Below are positions 10,556 through 22,206 of a stretch of DNA of 64,000 nt, in pieces. How positions within the stretch are numbered: position 1 is the stretch's first letter; every line of letters begins with the position of its first letter. The position numbers were made by a program, and so were the translations under genes. The notes under the pieces were generated by a model. It was not told where the DNA came from and made no database searches. It saw only the letters and a program-made list of their open reading frames with translations. The DNA comes from Armillaria gallica (lineage: Eukaryota > Basidiomycota > Agaricomycetes > Agaricales > Physalacriaceae), in the NCBI GenBank assembly GCA_037576215.1, contig JBANDB010000006.1:2480001-2544000 (forward strand). The letters are read 5' to 3'.

Positions 10556-12141
10556 ATGGAACCGCCCCCACCCCCCCAGCCGTTGCTCCACTCGAGGAGC
10601 CAGTCGAGGTCCCCGGGAAAGCTCGTTTCAAAGGAGAGCCTGTTGAGCAACAAGGATTATACCACAGGGATAGCGCTTCTCCTCGTCGTGGTCTTGCTAT
10701 GGACGGTCTCGAATTTCATTACACAGGTATTGCTGCTTCGTGTATTCATGCCAAGCCCACTCACTGATGCGGTTAGGATATGTTCGAGGGTGGATATGAG
10801 AAACCATTTCTGTCAGCCTTCCTGCTCTTCCTTTCAGCTTGCTAATCGCCTGACTTATGCAGAGTAACATATCTCAATACGAGCTCTTTTTCTCTTTACC
10901 TCCTTCCCTTTCTGCTCAAGCGGGCATGGGGCTATTACCAGGACTCAAAGCAACGTGGTATGCTCAAGTTAATATGATCATCATTTATGTTCAAACTCTG
11001 TGTCAGCCCCAGGATACGAGTCACTCGCCGGGGAAGCCGGAGTGGATTCCGAGGTATGGATCTCATACTTAGTATTGTTCTGTCTGCCTCAATCTTGAAC
11101 GATGTACAGGCTATAGATCCGAACCTTGGTGCAATAATGCCGTCACTCGACATGCGTCCTCTTACGACGCAAGAAACGGCAAAACTAGCTTCTTTGTTCT
11201 GCTCACTCTGGTATTTATGTCGCGTCATTGATTGGACTGCATGGAAGGATCTCATGAATGTCTAGGTTTATCGCGAATTGGGCCGTCAATGCATCATTAG
11301 ATTACACTAGCGTCGCTAGTGCAACTATCTTATCCAGCATGAGCGGTACGTCTTCCCGTCCTCTTTGTCGCGCGTTATCTGACCAATGACAAAGGCTTCT
11401 TCACGTTGGGTATCGGTCGGGTCTTCAACGTGGAGACGCTCACTGTTAAGAAAGTATGCGCTGTTCTAACGAGGTGTGCTCTCCATCCCTCCTCGGATCA
11501 GGTTGATTCATCACGAAGAGAAACCAGTTTTGCAGGAGTGCTTCTTGTTTCAGTTTCGGATTCGTCGGAATCCGTTGCAAGTGACGAAATCGCGCCGCAT
11601 GCCATCTTGGGGGACACCTTGGCACTCATCTCTGCCGTGTTTTATGCACTTTATGTCATCTTGCTCAAAGTAAGAATAAAGTCAGAGTCTAGAATTGACA
11701 TGCAACTCTTCTTTGGGTTCGTGGGTCTGTTCAACATACTTGCTTATTGGCCTATCGGAATCTTGCTCCACGTAACGGGCGTGGAAACGCTTGAATGGCC
11801 AAGCAGTAGCAAGGCAATCACCATTTTAATCATTAATGTACGTCTCAACCTAATTTTAATCTATTGCAACTCATGCCTCATTTCAGATGGCAATAACCTG
11901 GTCAAGCGATTACTTATATGTGCTTTCAATGTTAAAGACGACCCCATTGGTCGTTACCATTGGTCTCAGTCTTACAATCCCACTCGCGGTGATTGGGGAC
12001 CTGTTCTTGGGCCATTTAGTACGCGCCAAAGTCGTGTTTGGAGCTATTATGGTCTTCGTTGGCTTCCTCATAGTCGGCATGGACAGGACTAATACTGATG
12101 GAGAACATATACTCTTAGAAGAGACTGCGGAAGGGGAATAG
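10556..12141 (+). CDS. SLC35F5-like multi-pass transporter (EamA/DMT superfamily)
   Basis: The first exon starts at ATG 10556 (MEPPPPPQPLLHSRSQSRSP) and enters a hydrophobic helix, GIALLLVVVLLWTVSNFITQ, ending at 10726. Downstream exons join in frame to give DMFEGGYEKPFLVTYLNTSS, PFLLKRAWGYYQDSKQRGAP, WAVNASLDYTSVASATILSS, GFFTLGIGRVFNVETLTVKK, LTSFAGVLLVSVSDSS, ILGDTLALISAVFYALYVIL, and the last exon with TPLVVTIGLSLTIPLAVIGD and VVFGAIMVFVGFLIVGMD. This order is that of the SLC35F5/YML018C group of about ten-helix drug/metabolite-superfamily transporters. Substrate and membrane are not known with certainty; yeast relatives sit on the vacuole. At least seven short introns are present. Confidence 0.85.
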
Positions 12142-12506
12142 AGATTGTATGTAAACATAGGTAGAATATAACAATTATTTCCCGCGTCGGCTAGGTCCGT
12201 GGTGCTTTATCGCCGAGTCATACTGCTTTACAGTGTATTTCTAGAGTACAAACTAAATGAGAATGATGGTAGGTTGACGGATGAGATAGATGGCTTTTGG
12301 TATGTGGGGCCCGCATGAATGCGATTGAGAAGAAAACGAACGAACGAAATCAAAGAGGCGATACAACTGTTAAATAGGATAAATAGCGAAGAAAGGGGTA
12401 CCTCGACCGAGTAGACGCAGGAATGAGAGGAAGGAGGACTGCCATAATGATACAAATTGGATACAAGACACTTATAGCGATAGGGATGAATGGCTCGTGG
12501 TGAGCG
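12142..12506. other. 3' flanks of two convergent genes
   Basis: This stretch separates the transporter (plus) from the SRF1-like gene (minus). It contains only short overlapping open frames with no recognisable product, so I read it as the two 3' untranslated regions. Confidence 0.4.
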
Positions 12507-13971
12507 TCATGAATAACCTGTGGCGGTGGAGTGATATTTGACCTTTTCAAATATTCGGAAAAGGCTTATCACCAAATTGCTGCAGTACATCAGGAGACCA
12601 ACTCCCACAAGACATATCAAAGCGAGTTGGCTGTCGCAAAGAATATCACCCACGCTGCCTTCGAACGTGGGGAGGTTTCTGGCTGGGCGAGGAAGTTCGT
12701 TGTACCAGGAGGTGGCGGACGACGAGGCACATGGAACTAGAGAAGTGAAGAAATTGTCGAAGCATAGGGAAAGGGCAGCCGACCAAGCACATATAAAAAG
12801 CACTTCTAATAGTGTATGCGCTAGTTTCCCCGAAGTGCGCCACAAACCTAGGGGACGGCCGAAGTATTCGAGCTGGCGAGGATCATAAGAATCTTGCAAC
12901 ATGCATACCAAGAAAAGACACGTACGTATACTGCTGTCAAGACGTGTACGAGCGTTAACGGAGCAAAAATTATAACGAGGGTGCTGGAAGCTACCGTAAG
13001 CAGTGATTGCAGAAAGACGATCAGAAAAACATACGGGGAGCTTCCAAGAGCACCCATGATGCCATATTCCCGTTCTCGCTGTCGTACTCTTATAGCGACA
13101 CCGAGAGCAGCGGTTGTAAATGTGAGGTTGATAAAACGAAAAAGCTGTAGGTCAAATACGATTAAAAGGGTAATGAGGGAAGGGAAAATGACAATACCAG
13201 AGGAACATAAGTATTAGACAAGATAAATACTCTTAAACGTTTTTTCCGACGCTGCCAGACGGTGATATCCCGGTTGCTCGACGACGACGACGCATGTTCT
13301 ACATCCCCAAAGTCATAGGCGTCATCTCTCTCTTCAGAGCGCGAGGGACCTTGGGCTGTAGGCCGTGCAGTCCAAGGTGTCTCCCAGCCGGGGGTAGCGT
13401 TGTGGGTAAGAGTGAACGGGTTGGCAACGGGGGTAGGAAGAGTAATTGACAGGTTCCAGTCACGGCGATGACGGTGGGTATGCTCTGGAGAATCTGGCCC
13501 TTTTTCACCACGGCGAACAAAGGACGAGCCCTCCCGAAAGGCGGTAGCAGAAGACGGAAGCCAAGCCATGGAACGATCCTTGAAAGAATTTTGGGGTTTC
13601 TTCTCCGACTTTGAGGGGTCATCTGGATAGCTTGTAGGATCGGAATGTGTTGGCCAAGGATGGGTGAATGTCCACCAACGACTCGGGGAAGCGACAGATT
13701 GGAATGAACCAATGTCGGAGGGACGCGACTCGGAAACATAATGAAAGTCAGAGATAGAGGGCTGCTCCTTTGGCGATGGAGGCTCATCCTTTGCCCATGC
13801 TAGACAACGACGAATCAGTGGAGCCCCACACTAGAAGACGAAAAGGGCATTACGAGGAACGGTGACGACTGTGGAGATGGTAGGAACGGGACGGTTGCTG
13901 CGGATGCTGGTATGTTTGTGCATGCTCGTCATCGTCGACGACGACGGGGGACGAGCTGGCGACGAACTCAT
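12507..13971 (-). CDS. SRF1-like integral membrane protein (phospholipase D regulator family)
   Basis: The model starts at ATG 13971 ([20 protein letters not shown]). A donor GTAATG after TVVTVP joins to [12 protein letters not shown]. The long N-terminal half is disordered ([20 protein letters not shown]). A basic segment [20 protein letters not shown] leads into the membrane core, [85 protein letters not shown], and a last helix [20 protein letters not shown] with [10 protein letters not shown]. This arrangement is the one annotated in fungi as regulator of phospholipase D SRF1 (yeast Srf1 works with Spo14). Four introns are inferred, all in frame. It is divergent to the FAM192A gene with about 130 bp between starts. 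Confidence 0.8.
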
Positions 13972-14100
13972 TTGAGCATAACACAGGTGGTCGACGTTTG
14001 AGTATAATCCGTGATTTCACCCCGGGTCAAGCTGCCCTAAATAGCAACCGATCAGACACCAGCAAACTCTGACCAAACTTGGCTTACGTCCATCATCATC

Positions 14101-15003
14101 ATGGAGGAAGCTATTCCTTCCCTCTCCTCTGGCGTAATTGGCTCGCGTTTCGTTTCTCAGGACGACATTGAATCGGCAAAATCAAAGCGTGAAGAACAGT
14201 GGAAGGCCGCCTATGCCAGGTATTTTTGCTCCCATACGACCAGGAACGTTGTCTAACACGGCCGAGACTGGGGCAGGAACCGCCTCCGCAGCAAGTCGAG
14301 GATTCATATGATGGGCGCAGTCTGGCTGAAGTGTGTATTTTCTTGCTTCTGGCCAAAGTCCGTATTGACTCTCCCTTTGGTGACCTGGTTGTGATGCCTA
14401 GAAACTCGCCGCCAATAAAGTACGCCACACCTTTTCCCCACTTTCTCTCTATTCATATTCGCCGTTCTAGATTGCAAAGCAAGAGGAATACGAGGAAAAG
14501 ACCAAACTAGGTCGCTCCCTTATCAATATCGTCAGATGCTTATCCTAACATGCTCATGATCAGCCAACCAGTTCCGCGCCCTAGAGGAAGATGAGATAAT
14601 GTTTCTAGATTCCATACGCGAGAAGGAGCTGGAAGAAGAAAGACAACGAAAGCAGCTGGATGGAGAAGAAGTGAAGAGCTTCAAGGAGTACGTCGCCGCT
14701 TTCAGCTCATTGATCCAACTATATATTACTTGCAATAGGGCCGTGGCAGCAAGAACGAGCGCATCTAATCCTCCGCCTATCAATACCAAAGCCGCTGTCG
14801 CTCCACCCATAGTCGCTCCAAAGAAGGACATCAAAAAGGGTCTTAAAGGTGTCATTGTGAAAAAGAAGGGCAAGCCTGCGCCTATCGCGAAAACATCACA
14901 AGTCAAAGCAGACCAGAAGAAGCGTGAACCCCCCACTGGTGAGGACGTATCACAGCATAGCCAGGAACCTCAAAGTAAACGGCGGCGAGTATCAGAGAGC
15001 TAG
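14101..15003 (+). CDS. FAM192A/PSME3IP1 (Fyv6)-family nuclear protein
   Basis: Six exons (14101-14219, 14267-14330, 14402-14419, 14471-14510, 14564-14687, 14739-15003) add to exactly 210 codons. The N-terminal family domain is clear: SRFVSQDDIESAKSKREEQW, KAAYARLGQEPPPQQ, EDSYDGRSLAEKLAANK, QEEYEEKTKLANQFRALEED and EIMFLDSIREKELEEERQRK. The C-terminus is Lys/Ala/Pro-rich and ends in QSKRRRVSES, a likely nuclear localisation signal. The human relative interacts with proteasome activator PSME3, and yeast Fyv6 is a spliceosomal factor of the second step; a nuclear splicing role is the best inference. One exon is only 18 nt long (KLAANK). It ends 34 bp from the convergent ES2 gene, another spliceosome-associated protein. 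Confidence 0.9.
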
Positions 15004-15037
15004 CTATATACTGGGTCGGATACAAATATCATATTCA

Positions 15038-16676
15038 TTATCGTCGTACTCCACTGCTTGGTGTAGGTGTCCATCGTACTTTACTCATATCCTTCTGTCC
15101 GGCGCTCCATCCTGCCACCCTTTCCATCGCCTCAGCCCGTCTTGATGCTAACGCTCCCATGGTCGTTCGGTCTAATAGTCGCTTCGCTGCTGGTGTTAGA
15201 TTACCTGCTGCTTCAGACCTGCGCGGCGTCCATGATGGCGGCAGCATTGTACCCTTCTTACCCATTGGAGTTCGTGAAGGACCACCGGGCGTTCGACTAA
15301 GACCCAGCAGTCCAGCTTTGGCACGAAGGCTTTTGGAAGCGTCATTTGACAGTTTCTGAGATATCCGCTCTCTTGCAGAGGGATCAGGAAGGTGAAACGG
15401 TGTACTGGGAGGCGGAAGGTCTGCAGGGTCATCGCCCTGAGATATGATCCTTGGTGTGGCACTGAGTGTACCCCAGGTCATAAGTTCTTTGACAGCTGCT
15501 GGCCCCAACTCAGATGGTGTCGGTGAAGGAAAGTTGGGAACGAGCGAGAAATTATTAATGGTCGGAGAACGAGGATGATCTAAAAAAAACTACTGTCAGA
15601 AGAGTTTCATTTCGATATGCAAAACTCGCATACATGGCGTGCCTTTAATGGCGGCATCGATGCGGCTGCGAGTAGGACTCGGTGGCGCAGACAGACCCCT
15701 GGACGCAGATGAAGACTCTTCTTGCAGTCGAGTACTTGAGTAGACGACAACTTTGGGGTCCTCTGTAGATTTAATATCGGCTTGCGCCGCTTTATGATAC
15801 GGCGATTCATCTGCATCCGGTGGAAACATTAGAGAATTTCGAGCCTAATAGCTGAATGAGTAATGCATAAATACGCCAAGAACAGTTTGTCACCTTGAAA
15901 TTCCATCCATCGACACCGGCAGGGCGAGTATCTTTCCTAGGAGCCATCACATCGGTAACCGAAACTTGCTGGTCGTCGGCAGACTCTCGTACAGTCAATT
16001 CCTTCCCTTTCCCGTTCTCATCTGAGGCCTTCTCGTCCTCGTCATCATCACCGTTGGTTATTAGACCTGCAGGAGGTTTTGCAGGTTCAATCATCACCTT
16101 CTCCCGCACACCAGGCCGTGAACTGCTTTCTACTGGCCCTTCCAACAGCAGCTGTTCCCTTGCTGCCTCTACTCTGAGCTTGTGTCCTTCCACTCTTTTC
16201 TGAGCGTCCCATGCCCACCCCCATCTCTCTTTCCGCGCCTGATTCTCACTGTCCAATATCTGGGTGAAACTAGAGTTGTCTTCGGAGGTGTAGCGCGCCT
16301 GGAATGTATCTAGGCTGACAGAGGTGTCATAGCGAGGGCGCTTCTGGGGCGGCTCGCCACGAACAGACGGCGTGCGAAGGGGAGTATCGAATGGGGCGCT
16401 GCCAAAGCCGTACGGAGTCTGGGATGGAGTCTGATTTGGCGCAGCATGTCGGTGAGTTGAAGGCGCAGGAGTAGCATTTAGCTCTTCAATTCGCCGAACA
16501 GAAGCGGTAATGAGATGCGGGTCGCGTGTGTCGAGGGCATCCAAGTATTCGTTAGTCGCATCAAGATGAGCAAGTGACGGAAAGAAATCTCGTGCAATGA
16601 TATGAGATAGGGCTGCCGTGTACTCGTCTTCCTCAAGAACGACCTGATGGTTCAATGACCTTTCTGGCTGGGACAT
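15038..16676 (-). CDS. ES2/DGCR14 (Bis1) splicing-associated nuclear protein
   Basis: Three exons (15894-16676, 15634-15844, 15038-15579) sum to 512 codons. The N-terminus SLNHQVVLEEDEYTAALSHI followed by IARDFFPSL is the signature of the ES2 family. Later conserved pieces include TPYGFGSAPFDTPLRTPSV, ARKERWGWAWDAQKRVEGHK, RNSLMFPPDA, the ELMTWGTLSATPRII segment and SWTPRRSEAAGNLTPAAKRL. ES2 proteins associate with the spliceosomal C complex in animals; S. pombe Bis1 is the fungal relative. I chose ATG 16676 (MSQPERSLNH) because the upstream in-frame extension MTRLIIARGLPLSVTV is not conserved in the family as I know it. It is convergent with the FAM192A gene. Confidence 0.9.
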
Positions 16677-17059
16677 GACGGTAACGGATAAAGGTAGACC
16701 ACGTGCTATGATCAATCGAGTCACGACTTCAATATCTTCAAGTTCCTCAACTGAAAGCTCGAAACAATAATGATATCCATTGCCCCCGAATTACACCCCG
16801 GATTAGACGACTCGTATTACGTCCTCTACGATTGGCAGAAAGGGAATGTATAGGATATGTCGCTTTCAGCACTTCATCGTGAAAGATAAGTAAAGGTATT
16901 ACGATACATAATGAATGTGACGGTGATCAAGTGCCTAACGCAAAATATCCGGTAGTAATTAAAAATGGATGACAGAAAACAAGGCAACATAGGTAAATAT
17001 GGGACTCGAAAATACAAAAGTGCCATCAGCAAACAACGAATACGAAGAGATAATCTGAC
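16677..17059. other. Intergenic region between two minus-strand genes
   Basis: It should contain the ES2 promoter and the NudE 3' end. I see no open frame of note and no repeat. No clear TATA box stands upstream of the ES2 start. Confidence 0.4.
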
Positions 17060-19234
17060 CTAAGATACACTTCTCCCAAACTTGGTAGAGCCACTGCCCG
17101 CTCTAGGGCGAAGATCACTTGCTCGAAGATCGCTTGTTCGAAGTGCTCTTTCCGCAGAGTCGCGTCGTTCGGCGCTCTCTCGCCGAGTACCTCCATTCGG
17201 GCGGCCAATTCGACTCTGCGATAACGCAGATGAAGTCGAAGACGAAGGCAGCTTGGTTTGACGCACTGTCACATTTGCGGAGAGGTCGGAAGGAAGTGAA
17301 GGGAGGGCTTTCCCAGTCTCATATGTCGAATTCCTCGATCCGGAGTTCACGGGAGCGCTAGACACCGGCCGTGAATTATTTCGGGGTGCAGGAGGCGGCG
17401 GCATCGCAGAGCTACTCGATCCTAAGGAAGAACGTTTTGTCTGTAATTGCGGATGACCCGCAGGGCCAGTAGACCGCTTAAGTCCAAGTCCGGAAGAGTG
17501 ACCATTTGAGCCCCCTGCTGGAATGGGAAGAAAAGTGGGAGTAGATGGACGGGAGGTCGGGGTATGAACAGTACTAGATGTCGTAGCTGAACTGCCGATA
17601 GACAACCTTGATTGTGGCCGTCTCATACCACCTGCTGTGCTCTGTGATAACCCAGTTTTATTCAGCCTCAACGTGGGAGAAGCAGATGATGCAGATGCAT
17701 TGGGACGGAAAGATGTAGACCGGGAGGGGCTAGATAGTCGTCGCCGCTCCCTATCTATATCTCTGCGTGGAGGAGGCGAGTCCTCCATAATGAGAACCCA
17801 TCCAGACGAATCTCCTGGACTGTCTTTCTTTGTCTTTTCGCTCTCTATGTCAACACTGCGTCTAGATTCGGAGCTGCGCCGATTCAATGGGTCCCAACTA
17901 GTCCTCCCTATGATAGATTTGCTTGGGCCGGACGAGGTGGGGGTACCGTTGCTAGGAATTGGAGCATTGGCACTTATCCGGTTCGTGACGCTTCCCATCC
18001 GGAGTCGGGGCACACGGGAATGAATCTTCTGTTCCAGCGATCTGACTCTAGCCCGCATTTCAGACACCATCTGAACACCTTTACTCCTGGATGTGGTGCT
18101 CGTTGATGAAGTGGTACTGGAAGTTGAAACTTTGCGGGTTATGGGTGATGGGTTGTTCACTCGTGATGACGAGTATGGGGATGGTATTGATGTCGAACGG
18201 GGTATCCCAGTTGACCTCGGAGGAGTCGATGTCATGGGCTGGAAGCCAGCGCGATTCAACAGCACAGATTGTCCTGCCTGTCTGGACGCGCTTCGCTTCT
18301 TCGGCGTGACTTCGTTGTCGAATAATAACAAGCTATCGGAGCTTCGGTCTAGTTCAGATAGCTGTAGGTCGGCGGGAGGGGGGGTATTAAAGAGGTCGTC
18401 ACTGGAGTTACGAAGGTCGGGAGCTGAGGACGGGGATGATATAGATTCTCGCGATGAAGAGTTAACTTGAGCAGCCAGTTGATCCTTCAGGACTGAAACT
18501 TCAATATTAGCATCTGAAATACATGAGCGCGATAATACTTTGAGACGACGTAAGCGAAACTCACCTCGCAGCTCATCTTTGAGCCGCTGACACTGCTCTT
18601 CGAGATTAGCTTTGTCAAGGAGTTCATGTTCTAAAAGTATTTTCTCCTCGAGAGCTCGGGAATACTTCGCTTCAGCATCAGCCAGGCTTGACGAGACCGC
18701 ACGCTCCGTCCGTTCCAAATCGTCATTTCCCATTTCAAGTTCGCGAAGCTGGACTTTAATTTGCTGGTAGTCTTGACGTAACTTGTCGAGTTCGCGCTGC
18801 AGAGACGTTGTCGTTGTGTTGTGGTTGGTCTGCAGGGTCATAAATTTGGACTGCGATGGAGTCAGCTCAATTGCTACAGCTCAAGACACGACAGGACGCA
18901 CCTTCCATTCGTCCCGCTCTATTTCTGCCCTTGCCACCTTCACTTTCAGGTCCTGTTGTGCCTGCTCCGTCCTCTGCAGCTCATCTTCCAACTCGGCTTC
19001 AAGTTCTTTACTGGCAAGATGAAAGTCGTCCAGTTCCGTGCGAGTTTCTGCTAGCATGTCTGCCACCTTGTGAAGGGCGTTCGAAATGTTGCGACAATTT
19101 GGATGGAAGAGCGCTCACCTCATTGTACTTCGCTCGCCAGTCGGTTGACGGGGAATAGCTGCGCATGCAGTGAGCCGACGTTGTACACATGTCATGAAGA
19201 GAACGTACCCAAGCTGAGCATCGTCCATTGACAT
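17060..19234 (-). CDS. NudE-type dynein regulator (nuclear distribution protein)
   Basis: NudE binds LIS1 and cytoplasmic dynein and guides nuclear migration and spindle positioning. Five exons (19209-19234, 19119-19158, 18902-19066, 18565-18850, 17060-18513) sum to 657 codons. The start is MSMDDAQLG, joined to YSPSTDWRAKYNEVADMLAE. An almost unbroken coiled coil follows to about residue 190, including LDDFHLASKELEAELEDELQ and LRELEMGNDDLERTERAVSS; the region NDDLERTER is a family hallmark near the LIS1-binding site. The remaining 450 residues are Ser/Thr/Pro/Arg-rich and disordered, with a second short coil near EMRARVRSLEQKIHSRVPRL. The long disordered tail makes it larger than animal NudE (about 340 aa), as is common in fungi. 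Confidence 0.88.
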
Positions 19235-19466
19235 GACCCTTTCTCTCCTCAGAGCGTCCTTGGTCAACAGAACGGCAGTCATGAACGACAGCGGACGATG
19301 ACGGGAACTTGACGAACGAGGAGAGGCGGTAAGTCGATGCCACGGTTACCAAGCGGTCCTGTTGAAGTCAAATTGCCTCTTTTGGAATTTGCTCGATCAA
19401 TGGATTGCTCAAGCACAATGTAGAAATTTACAACATTATATATTCAATTGGGTATCAACAAGATGG

Positions 19467-20169
19467 CTACAATCCCTCGGGTTTTGCGCACTTTCGCTTT
19501 TCAATCTTCCCCGTCCTCGTACACCGCATAGAAACCCAAGAGACAGGTTCCATAGTTGCTCCTGAACTGCAGATAAGTTTGTGCCCTTTCAAATATTAGG
19601 ACTACATACCTGCCTCGCTTGTAGCGAATATAACACCGAGATCGTTTCTTGCGGTCGAAATGAAATAACTTCGAGCATCTCCTAGAGAAATCTAGCTTCC
19701 TGGTGAGCGATGACCAACGCATGCGATTGAAGACGAACAACTTGTCCTCGAACGACGTCTCCACCTCGAAAACAGTCGCCTATTTTGACTTTGTCTTTTT
19801 CAGTGGCTCTGACATCTTGGGAACGAATGACACCCGTGAACTCTTCTCCGAGAGGCAGTGGAATGCCGTCTACGACCGATATTGACAGCAAAGCTTGCAC
19901 TGGAGACAACCGTGTTACGGAACCAAGAACAAGAGAATTCGGGGCTGGAGGGTGGGGCTTAACCCGGGATATCATCAAAGTCTACAGGAACAGTTCCAGA
20001 TATCAAACAGTGAAGTGAGGATAAAACCGACAGATCCATCATAATGGGGCGACCCGACGAGACTGGCGCGAACTTGGTCGTCTTTTGTGTAAATGCCGCG
20101 CCCCAGACAGGGAACAGGGCCGCGAGGAAGCGGTATAGGTTGTCCTGGAAGAACTAAATCGGACGTCAT
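19467..20169 (-). CDS. CSL4: RNA exosome cap subunit CSL4
   Basis: Csl4 is one of three S1-type cap proteins of the nine-subunit RNA exosome, in nucleus and cytosol. The start MTSDLVLPGQPIPLPRGPVP at 20169 is the conserved N-terminal domain, followed by GRGIYTKDDQVRASLVGSPH. The S1 domain spans VLGSVTRLSPVQALLSISVV, EFTGVIRSQDVRATEKDKVK, DVVRGQ and DARSYFISTARNDLGVIFAT. The closing exon reads ATMEPVSWVSMRC and ends EKRKCAKPEGL, the zinc-ribbon-like tail. Three introns are inferred. The one after DVVRGQVV is the least certain because I needed donor GTCTTC, which replaces the usual Leu-Gly before DARSYF by one Arg. It lies upstream of, and divergent from, the E2 gene. Confidence 0.85.
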
Positions 20170-20337
20170 GGACAAAACCAAAGTCCGAAATCCCGGTCAA
20201 AAAGCGTCAAAGTTTGTACCAAAATTTTGCCAGAAATTTGTCATTGGGGTAACGCTACCCATTTTGGGCAGGTACCCAGGCGCCGCAAAATAATTCCAGG
20301 TGTGCCAGCTACCTACCGTCATCTTCTGTCTCTCTCC

Positions 20338-21915
20338 ATGGCCACCTCAGTTGCTCGCATTTTCGCGCGTCGTATGTGCATATATCTTGTTCTGTAGACT
20401 GCTCTCATTATTCTCCAGGCTTCCATGTCTCCGCCCGGAGACACGCGCTGTCGCCTTTCAATATGCCTGCAATGAGTCCTACAATGTCAGAAGGAGGGAT
20501 TGCGTCGTGGAAGATAAAGGAAGGTGAATCCTTTTCCTCAGGCGATGTCCTGTTGGAGGTGGTGAGTCGTGTCGCAGGTTCGTATCGTTAGGAAGCAATG
20601 ACACGGTTCACTTCAGGAAACGGACAAGGCTACAATTGATGTTGAGGCCCAAGACGATGGTATTCTTGCAAAAATCATGGTACGTATTGGCTTGAATGAT
20701 TTGTTTTCAACTTTCTAACTGAGTTCACCAGGTTCAAGATGGCACGAAAGGCGTCCTAGTGGGCACTCCCATTGCAATCATCGGAGAAGAAGGAGATGAC
20801 CTGTCGGGCGCTGCCGACGCTGCGACGAAAGCCACCTCAGCTTCAAAACCCAAAGAGGAGAAGCCGACTGAACCACCCAAGTCCGAGCCTACTCCGAAGA
20901 CTGAATCATCACCGAAACCCAAGGAAGATATCAAAGCTGAACTTCCTTCCGGTGATCGAATTTTTGCTTCTCCCATCGCTAAGAAAATTGCCCTCGAGCG
21001 TGGTATCCCACTGTCAAAGGTTAAGGGATCCGGTCCTTCTGGTCGCATCATTCGCGAAGACGTCGAAAGCTATAAGCCATCCGCCGCCGCGCCGCCAGTT
21101 AGCCAACCACCAACAGCTGCCGTCCCAGACTATGTCGACACACCCGTCTCAAATATGCGTCGCACCATTGGCACTCGTCTGACGCAGTCCAAGCAGGAGC
21201 TTCCTCATTATTATGTTACGGTTGATATCAAGATGGATAAGGTGCTTAAGCTGCGCGAAGTCTTCAACAAGACCTTGGCAGACAAAGGTGCGAAGTTGAG
21301 CGTCAATGACTTTGTTGTCAAGGCGGTCGCTTGTGCCTTGGCCGATGTTCCAGAAGCGAATTCCGCGTTCCTCGGTGAAGTCATACGGACGTGAGTTTGA
21401 TGTATAATCATCACCTACGACGTGCTCAAACCTCTGCTCAGATACAAGAGGGCGGATATTTCTGTTGCTGTTGCCACCCCTTCTGGTCTCATCACACCCA
21501 TTATCAGAGATGTAGGCGCTAAAGGCTTGGCTACTATCTCTACTGAGGCCAAAGGCCTTGCGAAGAAGGCACGCGAGGGAAAGCTGGCACCGTCAGACTA
21601 CCAGGTTAGCCTTTTCAACGCCGCTATACTTCTTTGGTTGATACCGTATCCACTCTTTAGGGTGGTACATTCACGATTTCTAACCTCGGCATGTACGACG
21701 TCTCTCATTTCACGGCCATTATCAATCCTCCTCAATCATGCATTCTTGCCGTTGGTTCCACGCAAGCAACCATCGTCCCTGCACCTGAGGAAGAACGTGG
21801 CTTCAAGACCGCTCAGATCATGAAGGTGACGTTGAGCTCTGACCATCGGACAGTTGATGGAGCGGTTGCGGCTAGGTGGATGTCGGCCTTCAAAGGTTAT
21901 CTCGAAAACCCTTGA
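20338..21915 (+). CDS. LAT1: Dihydrolipoamide acetyltransferase, E2 of pyruvate dehydrogenase (mitochondrial)
   Basis: E2 moves the acetyl group from E1 onto coenzyme A through a swinging lipoyl-lysine in the mitochondrial matrix. Exons 20338-20371, 20419-20561, 20617-20679, 20732-21390, 21442-21604 and 21661-21915 sum to 439 codons. The N-terminus [20 protein letters not shown] is a mitochondrial presequence. The lipoyl domain has [20 protein letters not shown] and the lipoylation site [11 protein letters not shown]. An Ala/Lys/Pro linker leads to the peripheral-subunit binding domain, [20 protein letters not shown] with KGSGPSGRI. The catalytic domain ends with [15 protein letters not shown], which includes the active His and the DG pair. 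There is one lipoyl domain, as in fungi. It depends on lipoyl synthase, encoded about 6 kb away at 27491-28932. Confidence 0.96.
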
Positions 21916-22206
21916 CCTTCATGCTGTAAATTGGGTTGTTGTGTTGAGAGAGCTTTATTATCCTACGTCGTCTTCATTTATCTAGACTTTTCTGACCTCG
22001 TACCATTATGTTTTGAACCCGCTTTGCTCATCTTTGCACTGTGCTGCGTAAGTCCCATTGCCTGGCGAAAGCTCGTAGAGTTGCAGGTCACGCGCACAAG
22101 CACCCTGAGAAATATGCCAAGCGGAAGCAATTTTAACCAATCCTCCCTAAATCCTCCCACATCAGCACACGTCCCGATATCTCGTTGAAAACGCGTCATC
22201 CAATCC

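Noticed and set aside
12228..12550. Minus-strand open frames of 66-75 codons at the SRF1-like 3' end
   Set aside because: They lie in the 3' flank or overlap the true last exon in another frame, with no conserved motif.
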